Positions 40,571-52,175 of a stretch of DNA of 64,000 nt are shown here, piece after piece. The position numbers and the translations under genes were made by a program. Positions within the stretch are counted from its first letter, which is position 1; each line of letters begins with the position of its first letter. This DNA is from Notamacropus eugenii (taxonomy: Eukaryota; Chordata; Mammalia; Diprotodontia; Macropodidae). Location: assembly GCF_028372415.1 (NCBI RefSeq), contig NC_092875.1:35340817-35404816 (forward strand), written 5' to 3'. The notes beneath the pieces were generated by a model that saw only the letters and a list, made by a program, of their open reading frames with translations, searched no databases and was not told the origin of the DNA.

Positions 40571-40935
40571 TATTCTCTCCAGCTCATTCCTACCCTTGAA
40601 TAACTCATTGGAAAAACAAACTTAAAAAAAAATTCAAGATCCACATTCTGTCTCAGCCCATATCTTCCTCTCTACAAATTCTGCCCATTGGTTCCTGGGA
40701 CCAAACCGAACAAAGCCCTGCTATCCTGAAGGGTTTGAGCATGGGCCATGATGGCTATACATTGACTGTCTGAGAACCATTCTGGTGACATTTGGAGGAG
40801 TCTGTCCCCAAATGGTCTGTGAGACATTATGTTTCACCTCCTCTGAATGTATGTCTGTTTAAATGACCCACTCAAGCAGAGGTTAAGTCAGAAATAGAAT
40901 TCAAAAACCTAAACTCAGTCGTTAACATGTTGTCT
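40571..40935. other. Apparently unique non-coding DNA
   Basis: No family or coding signal recognised. Confidence 0.3.
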
Positions 40936-41332
40936 CCCTCAGTAGAATGGAGGCTTCTTGAGGGTAGGTCCTGTTTTTTGCCTTTCTTTGTATCCCCAAT
41001 GCTCATCACAGTATCTGGCACATAAATGTTTGCTAAATGCTCATCAACTGACTGGCATTTTGGACATAGAAACTCTCAAAATCATTAATATTAGTATTTT
41101 GTCAATTAGTTGTGTCCAACTCTGTGAACCCATTTGGCATTCTCTTGGCAGAAGATGCTGGAGTGGTTTGCCGTTTCCTTCTCCAGCTCATTTTTTACAG
41201 ATGAGGAAACTGAGACAAATAGGGTTAAGTGACTTACCCAGGGTTACACAGCTAGGAAGTATCTGAGGCCAGATTTGAACTCAGGTCCTCCTGACTTCGG
41301 AGCCTCTACCCACTTCACCTCCTAGCTGACCC
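40936..41332. mobile_element. L2 terminus (plus) and MAR1-type SINE (minus)
   Basis: L2 at 40945-41075 (CTTCTTGAGGGTAGGTCC, CATCACAGTATCTGGCAC). The SINE at 41092-41332 reads TTAGTTGTGTCCAACTCTG to CACTTCACCTCCTAGCTG. Confidence 0.75.
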
Positions 41333-41589
41333 TAGTAAATGAAAATGGTGGTTGTATTGTCATTGAAGAATTGAAGAGAGTGTTCATCTGGAGGAAGCCT
41401 TGGAACCTTGAAATGTTCAACTGAGATCTTGGAGGAAGATTAGTTTGCTTTGTTCTGGGGTGTATTTTGGAGACTGGGATGAGTGGGAAGAGGTTGGAGC
41501 ACTACTTCTCTGATATATGAATCTTCCAGGGAAAATTTTGGAAACCAACTTTCCTTAGAGGAGAAAAATCAGTTATACATTTTCATTCA

Positions 41590-41682
41590 TATAGACCAGG
41601 GGAATCCAATTCAGTCAAAGGGTCGCACTTGATTACCTAGAGGGCCACATGTGGCCTTGAGGCCATGGGTTCTCCACCCCTG
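41590..41682. mobile_element. Half of the palindromic hAT-like MITE
   Basis: TTCAGTCAAAGGGTCGCAC, GAGGGCCACATGTGGCC and the end CCACCCCTG match the right arm of the element at 405-607. 41333-41590 is unassigned. Confidence 0.6.
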
Positions 41683-41699
41683 ATATTGACCATCAAACT

Positions 41700-42115
41700 T
41701 GTAAATCAGAAGATATTCATTCAAATCAGTTTGAATTGTGAAATCACTCTGCTACTTTCTGCCTGTGTGTCTTTGAGCCTCAGTTTCCTCATCAGTAAAA
41801 TTGTCAGGAAGATGGCACAGAGCACTACATAACCTCTGGAGCTCCTTCTAGCTCTTGGCCATAGGTGAGGTGCTTCAAGCACACCGGGCTTGGCAAAATG
41901 TCTTATTTCTATGTATCTCATTTGAGTCTTACAACAAACACCTTATTGTTATGATCCCCATTTCATAGAGGAGAAACCTGAGGCTTTAGGAGGATAAGTG
42001 GTTTGCCCTTAGTAAGTGTCTGTACTTACCATGTACACAGACACACAGTAAGTGCCTGAGGATGGGATTCAAACCCAGGCTTTCCTTACTCCATTTCTAG
42101 TGCCCTATATATGAC
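41700..42115. mobile_element. MIR fragments
   Basis: A plus-strand MIR at 41705-41870 (GTGTCTTTGAGCCTCAGTTT) meets a reversed MIR at 41885-42110 (CTCATTTGAGTCTTACAAC, GAGGAGAAACCTGAGGC). Confidence 0.6.
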
Positions 42116-42396
42116 AAGACAGGGCATAATGTGGAAAGTACTCAGGCTAACAAAACATCAAATATAGGACAGGCTTTGTTCAACTTTGGGGGATGGGGGT
42201 GGGAAAGAAGCAGAGCCAAGTTCCTATGTTTTTCCTGTGAACATTAGAATTTGGCTTGGGTTTAAATCTCTATCCCATCTCCACCCTCCCCTCAAAAGAG
42301 AAAAAAGAAAATGTGAAAATGGAAAAAGTTTCTCATTTCCCATGCAAAGGCTCAAGCTAACAAAGCCTCAAATATAAGATGAACTTTATTCAGCAT
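42116..42396. repeat. Imperfect direct duplication of about 45 bases
   Basis: CTCAGGCTAACAAAACATC...ATATAGG at 42142 and CTCAAGCTAACAAAGCCTC...ATATAAG at 42350 are diverged copies of one segment, some 210 bases apart. They could be parts of an unrecognised LTR. Confidence 0.45.
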
Positions 42397-42398
42397 GG

Positions 42399-42985
42399 AA
42401 AGAAGAAAACACATGCCCATCAATTGGGGAGTTGTGGCCCACAATTGCAATGAAATATTACCATGCTATGAGAAATGATGGGCAGGTGGATTTCAGAAGG
42501 AAAAAAATGTGCAAAGACTTACAGGAACTGATGCAAAGTGAACTGAGCAGAACCAGGAGAACACTGTACCCAGTAGCAACAATACCTTACAATGAGCAAC
42601 TGTGAATGATTTGGCTCTTTTCTACAATCCAATGATCCAAGACAATTCCAAAAGAATTGTGATACTATCCACCTCCAGAGAAAGAACTGATAGAGTCTGG
42701 ATGCAGATTGAAGCGTACTATTTTTCACTTTCCCTGTTTTTTTTTTGTGTATATTATTTCCTTTGGGTCTGAGTCTTCTTTCGCAATATGGCTAAAATGG
42801 TAATATGTTTTGCATGACTGAACATGTATAACCCATAACAAATTGCTTACTCTCTCAGGGAGGGAGGAGGTGAAGAAGGGAGAGAGTAAATTTGGAATTC
42901 AAAAAAATTTTTTTAAATGAATGTTAAAATTTGTCTTTCCATGTAACTGGGGGAAAATATGATTTTAAAAAAGAAGACAAAAGAC
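42399..42985 (+). mobile_element. 5'-truncated L1 3' end
   Basis: GCCCATCAATTGGGGAG, TACCATGCTATGAGAAATG, GAGCAGAACCAGGAGAACAC and ACCTCCAGAGAAAGAACTG are ORF2 C-terminal and 3' UTR words. AAAGAAGAAAAC at the left and AAAGAAGACAAAAG at the right are a plausible target duplication. Confidence 0.7.
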
Positions 42986-43110
42986 ACACAAAAGACTCAT
43001 AGTCAAGCTTCTGGATAGTTAAAACAGGCAACTCCCTTTCTCTGTCTGCCTTCCCTAGAGACCTGTACAGTCCATCAAAATTTCCATTCTTTTGGAGAGA
43101 CAACCCACTG

Positions 43111-43373
43111 TATGGACAATGGGAAGGGAAAAGAAAGGAAAGGAAAAAGGAAATTAAATGAAAGGAAAAAGGAATGGAAAAGAAAGGAAAGGAAGGAAAG
43201 GAAAGGAAAGGAAAGGAAAGGAAAGGAAAGGAAAGGAAAGGAAAGGAAAGGAAAGGAAAGGAAAGGAAAGGAAAGGAAAGGAAAGGAAAGGAAAGGAGAG
43301 GAGGAAGAAAGGAGGAAGGAAAGAAGGAAGGAAGGAAAAAGGGAAGAAAGGAAAAAAAGAAAGAAAGGATCAA
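43111..43373. repeat. (AAAGG)n pentanucleotide tract
   Basis: About 20 perfect AAAGG units at 43196-43296 lie inside 260 bases of imperfect purine sequence. All reading frames on both strands are open through it because no unit permutation creates a stop. Confidence 0.95.
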
Positions 43374-43559
43374 AGAGTTGTGTTGCCAACTGACTAGTTC
43401 CAGATAGTTCCCCAGAGGGGCAGCTCCTACTACAATTTGCAGAAGTTGTTGATGGCCCTGTATATTTTGGGGTTTACCAGCTAGATTTCTTTCTTAAGGA
43501 CCATGCCTTAAAGCCAAATCATTCTGGCTCTCATTAGCCAACAATAGGTCCCAGGTCAA

Positions 43560-43930
43560 GCCCCACTTGGTTGTTGTTTAGACTCATCTGCCTCAGTGAG
43601 TGTAAATAGCAATTGTTTCTGTTTTGACCAGAAACCAAGAGGGTCTTTCCCACATAGACTGATTTTTTTTTATTAGGTAAAAGAAGCCATTCTCTGCCTC
43701 ATTTCTCACCTAGCCTTCATCACTGAATGGGTGTCGCCTCAGTCAAACTGAATCGCCCACCGCATCCTGGGCCATCTCCAGTCATCCTGATCTATGTCTT
43801 GCCACTGGACCTAGATGGCTCCAGAAGTGACTTTGCATAGCCCTCCCTCACTTGAATCCAATTCACTTGCATGTCATGGCACCACCCTTCTGATGTCACA
43901 GTCCTCTTTGAGAACAAAAGACAAGCAACA
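43560..43930 (+). mobile_element. WSINE1-body-like repeat, long headless form
   Basis: CTGAATGGGTGTCGCCTCAG, GCATCCTGGGCCATCTCC, CACTGGACCTAGATGGC and GAACAAAAGACAAGCAAC. Upstream text (AATTGTTTCTGTTTTGACC) also matches the copy at 50760-51170, so the old family is at least 370 bases long. Confidence 0.6.
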
Positions 43931-44350
43931 GTATAGCCCATCAGACTTGTACTACTACCTTGGGTGAGCCTCCCCTGCAAGGGCAGGAGACTTGGGATTG
44001 CTCTAGTCAAGCAAACCCCTTCTTTGGTGAACCTCCAGCTGCTAAGGTAGTCATAAAGTCCTGGAGAAGGCCTAGACCCCCTAGGAAATGAAGGTGAGTT
44101 GTGAAGACTCGTTATTAACTTGGGTTTGAGGTGGTTTTGTGTTTTTCTCAAAGATTCCATAAAGCCTTGGCTATATTTGCTGCTTATTTACCTGAATGCT
44201 TGCACAGGAAATGAGAACACTTTGTTCTTTTGAGGGGACACCTGACTAGGAGGCAAATTCTAATGTTCCCAAGCGAAAACTTGAGTAGAGACAGCACGGA
44301 GATTTTAGAGGGAGTCCCTCAGACTGACCTCAGAGCCTCAGTAACAAACA
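43931..44350. other. Apparently unique non-coding DNA
   Basis: Nothing recognised. Confidence 0.3.
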
Positions 44351-44354
44351 TGTT

Positions 44355-44670
44355 ATAAAGCAGGTTTTAGACTGGAAGCATTTTGAGGGCAGGGCCTGTC
44401 TTTTACTTATTTTCTAACCCCACTGCTTAGCCTGGTGCCTGGTACATAAAAAGTGCTTAAGAAATGTTTACTGACTGACTGGCACATTGTACTTCATTCT
44501 TAATTATTTTCTATTCATGTAGTCTGTAGCTTGTTTGACCGTATTTGTTTTCTAGTTGTTTTCCCCATAACCTCCTTGAAGGCAGGGACTGTCTCTTGCC
44601 TCTTTTTACGTCCCTAGCACTTAACACGTAGTAGGTGCTTAACAAATGTTTGTTGACTGTCTCTTATATT
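44355..44670 (+). mobile_element. Two successive L2 3' termini
   Basis: Each ends in the L2 terminus: GCCTGGTGCCTGGTACATAAAAAGTGC at 44430 and ACGTAGTAGGTGCTTAACAAATG at 44625. Confidence 0.75.
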
Positions 44671-45062
44671 TACTTCAAACATCTGTGATTTCACCTTGTG
44701 GTCCTGCTTCCCAAACAAAGAGGACTGCAGATCTTCTGGCGTGGTCTTTGAGAGTCATTGGGATCTGACACTCATCACCCTGCTGTGACATTGGAGGTGA
44801 ACCTCTCTAAACTTACTCCTCGCTAAGACTGTCTAGACACACACTCCATCCCTGGGCTCATGCTCAAAGCCTTTGGCAGTAGGCTAGACCAGTCAGGATT
44901 TGTGTTCTGCTGCTCTGGTCTTGGAGATCACAGGATGGAGGGTTATCTCCATCTTCTGTTACAGCAGGTGAGTATGATTCTGATGGAGTCCAGGAGATCT
45001 GGGGGCACAGTTATCAGAGAACAGCAAGCAGGGGAAGGGACTTCTCTCCCTATCCTCCCCAA
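44671..45062. other. Apparently unique non-coding DNA
   Basis: Nothing recognised. A 94-codon plus-strand frame starting at 44860 enters the following L2 and is not credible. Confidence 0.3.
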
Positions 45063-45960
45063 GTCAGTCAACAAGCATTTATTATATGTAATCACTGAGA
45101 GGATACGAATAAAACCTCATACCTCCCCTTCAAGGACCTTATAGTTCAACAGAGACAAGAAACAAGTGATTACATATATACTGAACAGATATAGCACAAA
45201 TGGAAAGTAATCTTACAGGCTCAGGGAAAAACCTTTTGTAGAAGGTGAAATTTGACCTGAATCTTGAAGGAAGTGGGAGAGTCAGCAGGCAGAGGTGAGG
45301 GGGGAGATCTTTCTAGTCTTGGAGGATGGTCAGTGCAAATGCATGGAGTTGGGAGATGGAGGATCTTGAGGTTCATGTGGAATTTATGAAGTTGGATTCT
45401 AGGATATATGGAGGAAAGGGAAAGGGAAAGAGATGGGAAAGGTAAAAAGAGGCAGGGATGAGGTTGTGAAGAACTAAACACCAAACACCAAAGGAATTCA
45501 TGTTTGATCTTAGAGGAAATAGGGAGCCACTGAAGATTATTGAGTGAGGGGTGATATGGTCAGATCTACACTTTCGGGAATCATGTTGGCAGCTAAGTGG
45601 AAGATGGATTGGCATAGGGAGAGACTCAAATCAGGAAGAGCAACCATTATAATATTCTATTCTTTTATAATTATTGATGGTATAAATATAACGTAAAGCT
45701 TTTATAATAGTTCCAGAGAGACAGAATGACAAAAGTGGGAGTAGAGAGAGAAGGACAAATACGGAAGATGAGAAGGAAGAAATGATGAGCTTTGACATGA
45801 GATTGAATATGGAGGATAAGTGCAAGTAAGGAGTCAGGATAAACCCAAAGTTCTGAGCCCAGAAAACTAGAACAAGGGTAGTGCCCTTGATGGTAATAGG
45901 GAAGTTTGAAGAGGGGAGCATTTGAGAGAAATGATAATGAGTTTCAACTGTCTATGGACA
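45063..45960 (-). mobile_element. Long L2 3' region, minus strand
   Basis: Starting from the reversed terminus (CAACAAGCATTTATTATATG), this keeps about 900 bases of L2 order, including GGGAGCCACTGAAG and GTGATATGGTCAGATC at 45520-45560, the reverse of the conserved L2 'accatgtcac...cagtggctccc' segment. Confidence 0.65.
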
Positions 45961-45993
45961 TTCATTTCAAAACATCCAAAATGTGAGAGATTA

Positions 45994-46248
45994 GAGCTGG
46001 ATATGGTGGTGCAATGGATAAAGCACCAGCCCACAGTCAGGAGGACCTGAGTTCATACCTAGCCTCAGACACTTACTAGCTGTGGGACCCTGGGCAAGTC
46101 ACTTCACCCTGTTTAACCTCGGTTTTCTCATCTGTAAAATGAGCTAGAGAAGGAAATGGCAAACCGCTCCAGTATCTTTGCCAAGAAAACTTCAAATTGG
46201 GTCATGAAGAGTCAGACACGACTGAAATGATGAAACAACAAATAAAAA
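45994..46248 (+). mobile_element. MAR1-type SINE
   Basis: GGTGGTGCAATGGATAAAGC, CTGAGTTCATACCTAGCC, AGGAAATGGCAAACCGCTCC and GAGTCAGACACGACTGAAAT; well preserved. Confidence 0.85.
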
Positions 46249-47074
46249 TCTGCATAGGGATGTTAATTGAAACTATAGGAACATTACTGGCCACATAACC
46301 AGAAGCCCATAGAGTGGAATCATTAGTTGTCAAGAAGGATGGGAGCCTCGTGCCTGGGGCCAGGAGAAAGCAGGTCTCAGAGTAGTCTCTGAGAGAACAC
46401 AACCAGGAAGGGTGTTACTAATCCTACAATGTGTGTTTTGATTGTTTCTGAAAGTTCTTAGTACCCTGGGCCAACATTTCAGCAGAGCCCAAAGTTGATA
46501 ATAATAATGGCCAACTATTTTAACCACTGTCCCAACCCAAGAGTAAGTCAAAGGGAATCCAGCCAAGTAACTCTTCTAATAGAGATGCTTTACTTCATTA
46601 GAAGTGAGTGAGGAGATCATGAAAAGACAGGTGGGGAGGAGTCTGCAGCACCAGAGTTCTAAGTTTCCTAAGATATATGTTTATTCCAAGTGTGTGACTT
46701 TCCGCTTGTGAACTCCATGTGACCACTCCTGTGGGAGTGTGCACCCCAGTTTTAATAGGGAGTTGTTTGTTCACAAGTGTTCTAATTATTTCATTTCAGC
46801 AAATGCCTTTGTTTTGAGCTAATCTTGTCCTCTGGCTGACTAGAAACAAGGTAAACCCATCAGCAGGGGCTCGAGAGTAAAAGTCTTATGCAGATGAGAT
46901 GTAGAACACCTTGAACCTTGAATGACTGTACCCAGGAGCACACAACCTACAAGTTGAGGGGAGAGTAGCTTTAGAGGGGTGCGACACATGGATTGAACCT
47001 TCCAATGACCCTGAGAAGTGGTCTGTTGAGCTATTGTCATCATCTTCATCATCATTTTTATTAACTAATGTTAA
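46249..47074. other. Apparently unique non-coding DNA
   Basis: No family recognised, apart from a short ATCATC run at 47035-47057. Confidence 0.3.
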
Positions 47075-47375
47075 GCCTAAATTGGCCTCTGCAACTTCCA
47101 CCATGGTTCCTAGCTCTATCTCCCAGGGGAAAAACCAAAACTTTTTGTTAACCAGTCCTACATCTAGGCATTTCCTAGAGACTGAATTCTTATCTTAAGT
47201 TCATAGATTGTTCACATAGAAGTAGAAGGGATCTTCGGGGACCAGTTAGTCCAATCCCCTCATTGTACAGAAGAGGTCCAGAAAAATTCAGTGATTTGCC
47301 CAAAGTCACACAGTAAATAAAATCCAAAAGCCAGGACGTGAACCTAGATTCTTGGACACCAGACTGACCCATACC
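47075..47375 (-). mobile_element. L3/CR1 fragment and reversed MIR
   Basis: TTAAGCCTAAATTGGCCTCTGC and CAACTTCCACCATGGTTCC are reversed L3/CR1; 47215-47370 is a reversed MIR (CCCTCATTGTACAGAAGAGG, GCCCAAAGTCACACAG). Confidence 0.6.
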
Positions 47376-47889
47376 ACACAGTTCTTGTATCTAACAAGTC
47401 TGCTCCCAATAATGAATCCCAGTTTTCTCTCCTTTCCCCTTTGCCAGTCTGGCTTCCAGCTTCTCCAGAGTCCTGCCCTGTTGGAATTTTGCAAACACCT
47501 CCCTGGGCTGAGAAACCAATTTGGCAAATTAGCTCAAAGCCTCGTTAGATGGCATCCTGCAGAATCAACTCCTTGCAACCTCAGTCTGGCTTTGCACACA
47601 TCTCAGCTTTCATGGCAAGGACGCAGTTAATAAGCTTCGCCAACAGAGGGTGTTCCAAACACTGAGATGAGGCGGAAAGGCTGCCGGGCTCCCTTGCCAA
47701 GGGAAGAGAGGAAGTCAATGGCCCAACGAAATTCCCAGGTTGCTCAGTCCAGTAATTCCTCTGCCCTGGGGCGCATCCTGAGAGGGATGGACTTGGGGGC
47801 CCCCAGTGTGAGAGCCAAGCTGGAGAGGAGTTAATAGGTCTGAGTGTCTACAAGTCAGAATTACAGGAAAATCAATGAATCCTTGAGGT
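47376..47889. other. Apparently unique non-coding DNA
   Basis: Nothing recognised; somewhat GC-richer than its surroundings. Confidence 0.3.
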
Positions 47890-48240
47890 ACAATAGACTG
47901 AGCTCTGGACTCGGAGTCAGGGAGACCTGGGTTCAAATTTTACATCATTTACTACCTGTATGATCCCAAGGAGAAGGTGGACTCAGTGACCCCAAAGGGC
48001 CCTTCCAACTCAAGAGCTAGGGTCCCATAGTTGGAAGAGCCTTCAGTCAAAGGGGGAGGTCATACAATGCAGTAGGGATCCAGGTATGGAGTCAGGGAAC
48101 CTGGATTCAAATCCTATTCTGCCCTTTACTGACAGTGTGACCTGTCACTTGAACAAGTCACTTGACCCCACTGATTTTTAGTTTCCTTGAGCTGTACTAG
48201 CTGATCTCTGAGTTTTCTCCATCACTAACCCTATGATAGA
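47890..48240 (+). mobile_element. Two MIR-class SINE copies
   Basis: 47890-48020 (ATAGACTGAGCTCTGGACTC, GGGTTCAAATTTTACATC) and 48065-48235 (ATGCAGTAGGGATCCAGG, GAACAAGTCACTTGACCC). Confidence 0.65.
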
Positions 48241-48634
48241 GTTCAGTGGTTCCTAGTGGTTTTTGTTCCTTGATCCACTTTTAATAACAAAAACTTTTTA
48301 ATATAAGTATAATATATAAGTAACCTAAGTAATTAATATTAATTGATAGAAGTAATATGTAACATATATTATATATAAGTAACCTTGAGGTTACTTAATA
48401 TACCATTCCTAATATTCTTTCCTATTATTTATGGATTAAGGAGACATTGGAGAATTTTTGTCATGAGCCCTTTGAACCATCATCAAGGGATCTGAGAATA
48501 CTGAATTGGAGCTACGATGTAGTCTCACCCCTGCCCAGATCAGGAATCGCCCAAAAAGTGATGGCCTGGCTTTTGCTTGAAGGGTCACAGGCAAGTCCTT
48601 AATGCATGAAAGTAAGTAATAATATTAATAAAAG
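48241..48634. other. AT-rich unassigned DNA
   Basis: 48285-48410 is dominated by ATATAAGTAA and TTAATATTAAT words; one segment, GGTTACTTAATAT, is an inverted partner of AAGTAACC nearby. No family assigned. Confidence 0.3.
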
Positions 48635-48840
48635 CACAGAATTTTAGAATTGGAAGGAACCTTAGAGTTCACCTAGCTCTAGACCTATAAGGAACTTTGG
48701 AGGCCAGATAGAGCAACCTCATTTTACAAATGAGGAAACTGAGGCACAGTGGCTCAAAGTCATACAACTAGCAACAATTAGAGGCAGGATTCAAACTCAG
48801 GTCCTCTGCTTTTCAGAGGTGGTGCTTTAGCATTAAAAGG
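48635..48840 (-). mobile_element. Reversed MIR-class copy
   Basis: AATTGGAAGGAACCTTAGAG, TTTACAAATGAGGAAACTGAGG and GGATTCAAACTCAGGTCC. Confidence 0.7.
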
Positions 48841-48866
48841 GACCTCAGAGATCATTTAGAGCAGAG

Positions 48867-49290
48867 GTCCTTATCCTTTTTGTGAGTGTGTTTTGGCTAC
48901 CTTGGGCAGTCTGGTGAAAACTATGGACACCTTCTCAAAATTACATTTTCTCTCTTCCTTTCTTTCGGCAATCAGGGTTAAGTGACTTGCCCAGGGTCAC
49001 ACAGCTAGTGAGTGTCAAGTGTCTGAGGCTGGATTTGAACTCAGGTCCTCCTGACTCCATGGCCAGTGCTGTATTCACTGCACTGCCTAGCTTCCCTGGA
49101 ATTCTGTTTTCAAAAGTATAAAATAAAACACGTTTTTATTTTACAGTTTATTTCCTTATTTACAAGTTTACAAAGGAAAGAAACAATTAATGGGAAAAAA
49201 TGTCATTTTTTTCCTATCCAAGTTCACAGAACCTCTGAAATCTGTCCACAGTCTCCCAAGTGGAACCTAGCTTAAGAAGCACAGTTCCAA
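48867..49290. mobile_element. hAT-like MITE interrupted by a SINE head
   Basis: The MITE begins CAGAGGTCCTTATCC and closes near CTTAAGAAGCAC; its interior TGGGCAGTCTGGTGAAAAC and AAAGTATAAAATAAAACACG fit the family at 28391-28569. Between them, 48966-49096 is a reversed tRNA-type SINE head and core (GCCCAGGGTCACACAGC to CACTGCCTAGCTTCCC). Confidence 0.6.
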
Positions 49291-49304
49291 TTTAAATTGA
49301 CCGA

Positions 49305-49560
49305 TCAGGCACTGAGGCTCAGAAAATAAGCTCAGTGGGCTAGTGGATAGAGTGGTGGGCCTGGTGTTATGCCCTCATATGCTTACCAGCTGTGTGACCT
49401 TGGTCAAGACACTTAATCACTGTTTGCCTCAGTTTCCTCATCTATAAAATGAGGATCATAATAGCACCATTTTCAGAGGATTGTTGAGAGGACCAAGTGA
49501 GATAATATTTGTAGAGTGCTTAGCACACTGCCTAGCATATATGTCACTACATAAATGTTT
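49305..49560 (+). mobile_element. MIR, near full length
   Basis: TAGTGGATAGAGTGGTGGG, GTGTGACCTTGGTCAAGAC, CCATTTTCAGAGGATTGTTG and CTACATAAATGTTTG in order. Confidence 0.8.
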
Positions 49561-49577
49561 GTTTTTATCATTACTAT

Positions 49578-49826
49578 TATTTGTTGTTGTTAAGTCGTGT
49601 CCAACTTTTCATTACCCTATTTAGGGTTCTCTTGGCAAAGAGACCAGGGTGGTTTGCCATTTCCTTCTCCAGCTCATTTTACATATGAGGAAACTGAGGC
49701 ACACAGAGGTAAGTGACTTGCCCAGGGTCACACAGATAATAAGTGTCTGAGGCCAGATCTGAGCTCTGGGAGATGAGTCTCCTTGACTTCCGGTCAGGAG
49801 CTCTATCCACTGTGCCACCCAAGCTT
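49578..49826 (-). mobile_element. MAR1-type SINE, minus strand
   Basis: TTGTTAAGTCGTGTCCAAC to CACTGTGCCACCCAAGC; full layout. Confidence 0.85.
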
Positions 49827-50345
49827 TTAAGGTCAGTCAGGACCCTGTGAGTAGCAAGGTCAAAATTTAAGTCCAGGTCTCACTTCAGATCTTAACTCTT
49901 TTCATTAGTACTGTGTTCCTCACAAGGAGGTCAAGCGATTTCGGCAAGGTCACACAGAGAATAATCATTTCACATCTCAGCAGCCCTTGTGAATTTGTTA
50001 AAGCATATATGCTATCTCCTCTGGGAAAATTCAACCAGAGTCCGCTCGTTCCAGGGACTCTGGGAATCTGAAGGCAAAAGCCATGTTTCACAGCAGCCAA
50101 AGTCAGTGCCCACCCAGGTCAGCTCATTTTTCCTTAGTATTCCACATGCTTACAGGATGATCCTCTTGTTTCCTCCAAAAAGCCTGGTATCAGAGTCCAA
50201 GGATCTGAGTTCAAATCTTGCTCAAGCACTCACTACCTGGATGACTTTCAAGCCTCAGTTTCCTCCTCTGTAGGAAGGTAGGGTCAGGTGACTTTCCAGG
50301 GTCCTTCTTTCTCTCAGTCTATGGTCCTATGAGCCTATTGCATAT
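49827..50345. mobile_element. MIR fragments around a short unique stretch
   Basis: Reversed MIR at 49830-49960 (GGCAAGGTCACACAGAG); unassigned 49961-50175; plus-strand MIR at 50180-50340 (GGTATCAGAGTCCAAGG, CCTCAGTTTCCTCCTCTG). Confidence 0.5.
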
Positions 50346-50502
50346 CATAGAATTTCTCAGGTGGAAAGGCCCCTACCTAATCACCCTGTAGCCTTACTGC
50401 CTTACCAACTTGCCCTATGTGCCGGCTCATCTAGTACGGAGCAGGGCTGGAGTTTGAAGCCAGCTATTTTGATTAGAAATCCAACAATCTCCCTTCACTT
50501 TT

Positions 50503-50731
50503 TGTTCATGTTGTTTAACCATCTGACTCTTCAAGGCAGAGATACCGCAGTGATTTGCCATTTCCTTCTCCAACTCATTTTACAGACAAGGAAACTGAGG
50601 CAAACAGGATGAAGTGACTTGCCCAAGGTCACATAGTTAATATGAGTCTGAGGTCAGATTTGAACTCAGGAAGATGAGTCTTCCTGCCTCCAGGTCCAGC
50701 GCTCTGTGCACTATGGTGCCACCTAGCTGCC
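50503..50731 (-). mobile_element. MAR1-type SINE, minus strand
   Basis: TGTTGTTTAACCATCTGACTC to CACTATGGTGCCACCTAGC; slightly shortened in the middle. Confidence 0.75.
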
Positions 50732-50759
50732 GCTTTTCCTTCACTATCCTACCTCTTTA

Positions 50760-51175
50760 TGTCAGCTAGTCCAACCCTGTCTATTTTAGTAATTACATAA
50801 TAGTAATTGTTTCTCTTTTACCCAGGAACCCAGAGGGTCTTCCCCTCCCAGTTTGATTTTTTTTTTTGATTGAAGGCACCATCCCTTGAGTAACTACTTA
50901 AAGAAACCTATTCATTGAATGGGTGTATCTCACTCAAAGTGAGGATGTGATAAGACCTTAGCCTGAAAGGGCCAGGGTCTCACATGGCATCCTGGGCCAT
51001 CTCCAGTCATCCTGAGGAATGTCAGGCCACTGGACCCAGATGGCTCAGGAGAAGAAAGTGAGGTTGGTGACCTTGCATAGCCCTTCCTCACTCAAATCAA
51101 AGTCACTTGCAAGTCATATCATCTGGATGTCATGGTCCTCTTTGATAATGAAGGACAAATACAACAAGTCCAACC
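50760..51175 (+). mobile_element. WSINE1-body-like repeat, long headless form
   Basis: TTCATTGAATGGGTGTATC, GGCATCCTGGGCCATC, GGCCACTGGACCCAGATGGC and GATAATGAAGGACAAATAC. It shares its upstream part with 43560-43930. Confidence 0.6.
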
Positions 51176-51470
51176 CTGTCATTTAAGCAAAATAGACATT
51201 TTTCACCCCAAGAAGGAAAAAGCCCTTTTAAAAGAGAAACTCAGGACCCTGGTGAGGGGGCAGAGCTGATATCCTGGTCCCTGGGCACCAGCCCAGGAAG
51301 AAAAGATTTTTTATTTTATTTGCATTTTTTTTAGCCTTAGAATGAATGCATCCTCAGGACAGCTGTAGGGTCACATCAAATCCTTCAGGAGGTAGCCCCT
51401 GCCCAAATATAGATGGCATTTGTGAGAGACAGCAGGGCACAGTGTAAGCGGGCACTTGCTTTCACAGATT
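51176..51470. other. Apparently unique non-coding DNA
   Basis: Nothing recognised. Confidence 0.3.
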
Positions 51471-52175
51471 TGAGTTTAAAGGGACCTTGGAAGTCATCTA
51501 GTAAATCCCCTCATGTTTCAAAGGAGGAAATTGAGGCCCAGAGAGTCATGTGACTTGCCTATAGAAATAAGTGCAGGCAGTAGAAGAATTGAGATGTGAA
51601 TCTTGTTCTTTGACTCCAAATGAAAGGTAGCAGAAGAAAAAGAGCTGAATTTGAGACCAAAGGAGGTGAGTACAAATCCTGCTTCTGCTACTGGTACCTG
51701 TGTGACCAACCAGGAAGCTCGTGTCACTAGATAGAAGATTTTGTGTTGGGGAGTAATGTGTAAGAACACTAGAAAGGGAGGAGGGGGCTTTGAATAGTAG
51801 CTAGCCTTTATTTAACACTTCAAGGTTTACAAATGTCATCTCATTTGATCCTCAAAACAGCTCTAGGAGGGAGGTGTTATTATTATTCTCAATTTACAGT
51901 TGAAGAAACTGAGGCAGGCAGAGGCTAAGTGACTTGCCAAGGGTCACATAGCTAGGAAGTGGTCAGGGCAGTATTTGAACTTGTCCTGCTTCCAAGTTCA
52001 TCTATGACATTCAGATGCCTACATCTAGTCCAAACATCTTATTTTATGATGAAGAAACTGATGTCCAGAGAGGTTAAGTGACCTGTCTAGGGTCACACAG
52101 AAGGTACAACCCAGAGGCAGTGTTTGAACCTAGGTCCAGTAGGCTTTCCATGATACCACCCTGCCTCCTTAGAGA
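51471..52175. mobile_element. MIR cluster
   Basis: Reversed copies at 51475-51620 (AAAGGAGGAAATTGAGGC), 51790-52000 (TTACAAATGTCATCTCATTTG, GTGACTTGCCAAGGGTC) and 52020-52170 (GAAACTGATGTCCAGAG), plus a forward fragment at 51640-51735. Confidence 0.65.

Noticed and set aside
42924-43407. Lys/Glu/Arg-rich and Phe/Leu/Ser-rich frames
   Set aside because: These are repeat translation of (AAAGG)n.
43792-44160. 122-codon minus-strand frame
   Set aside because: Much of it is antisense to a WSINE1-body-like repeat; no domain.
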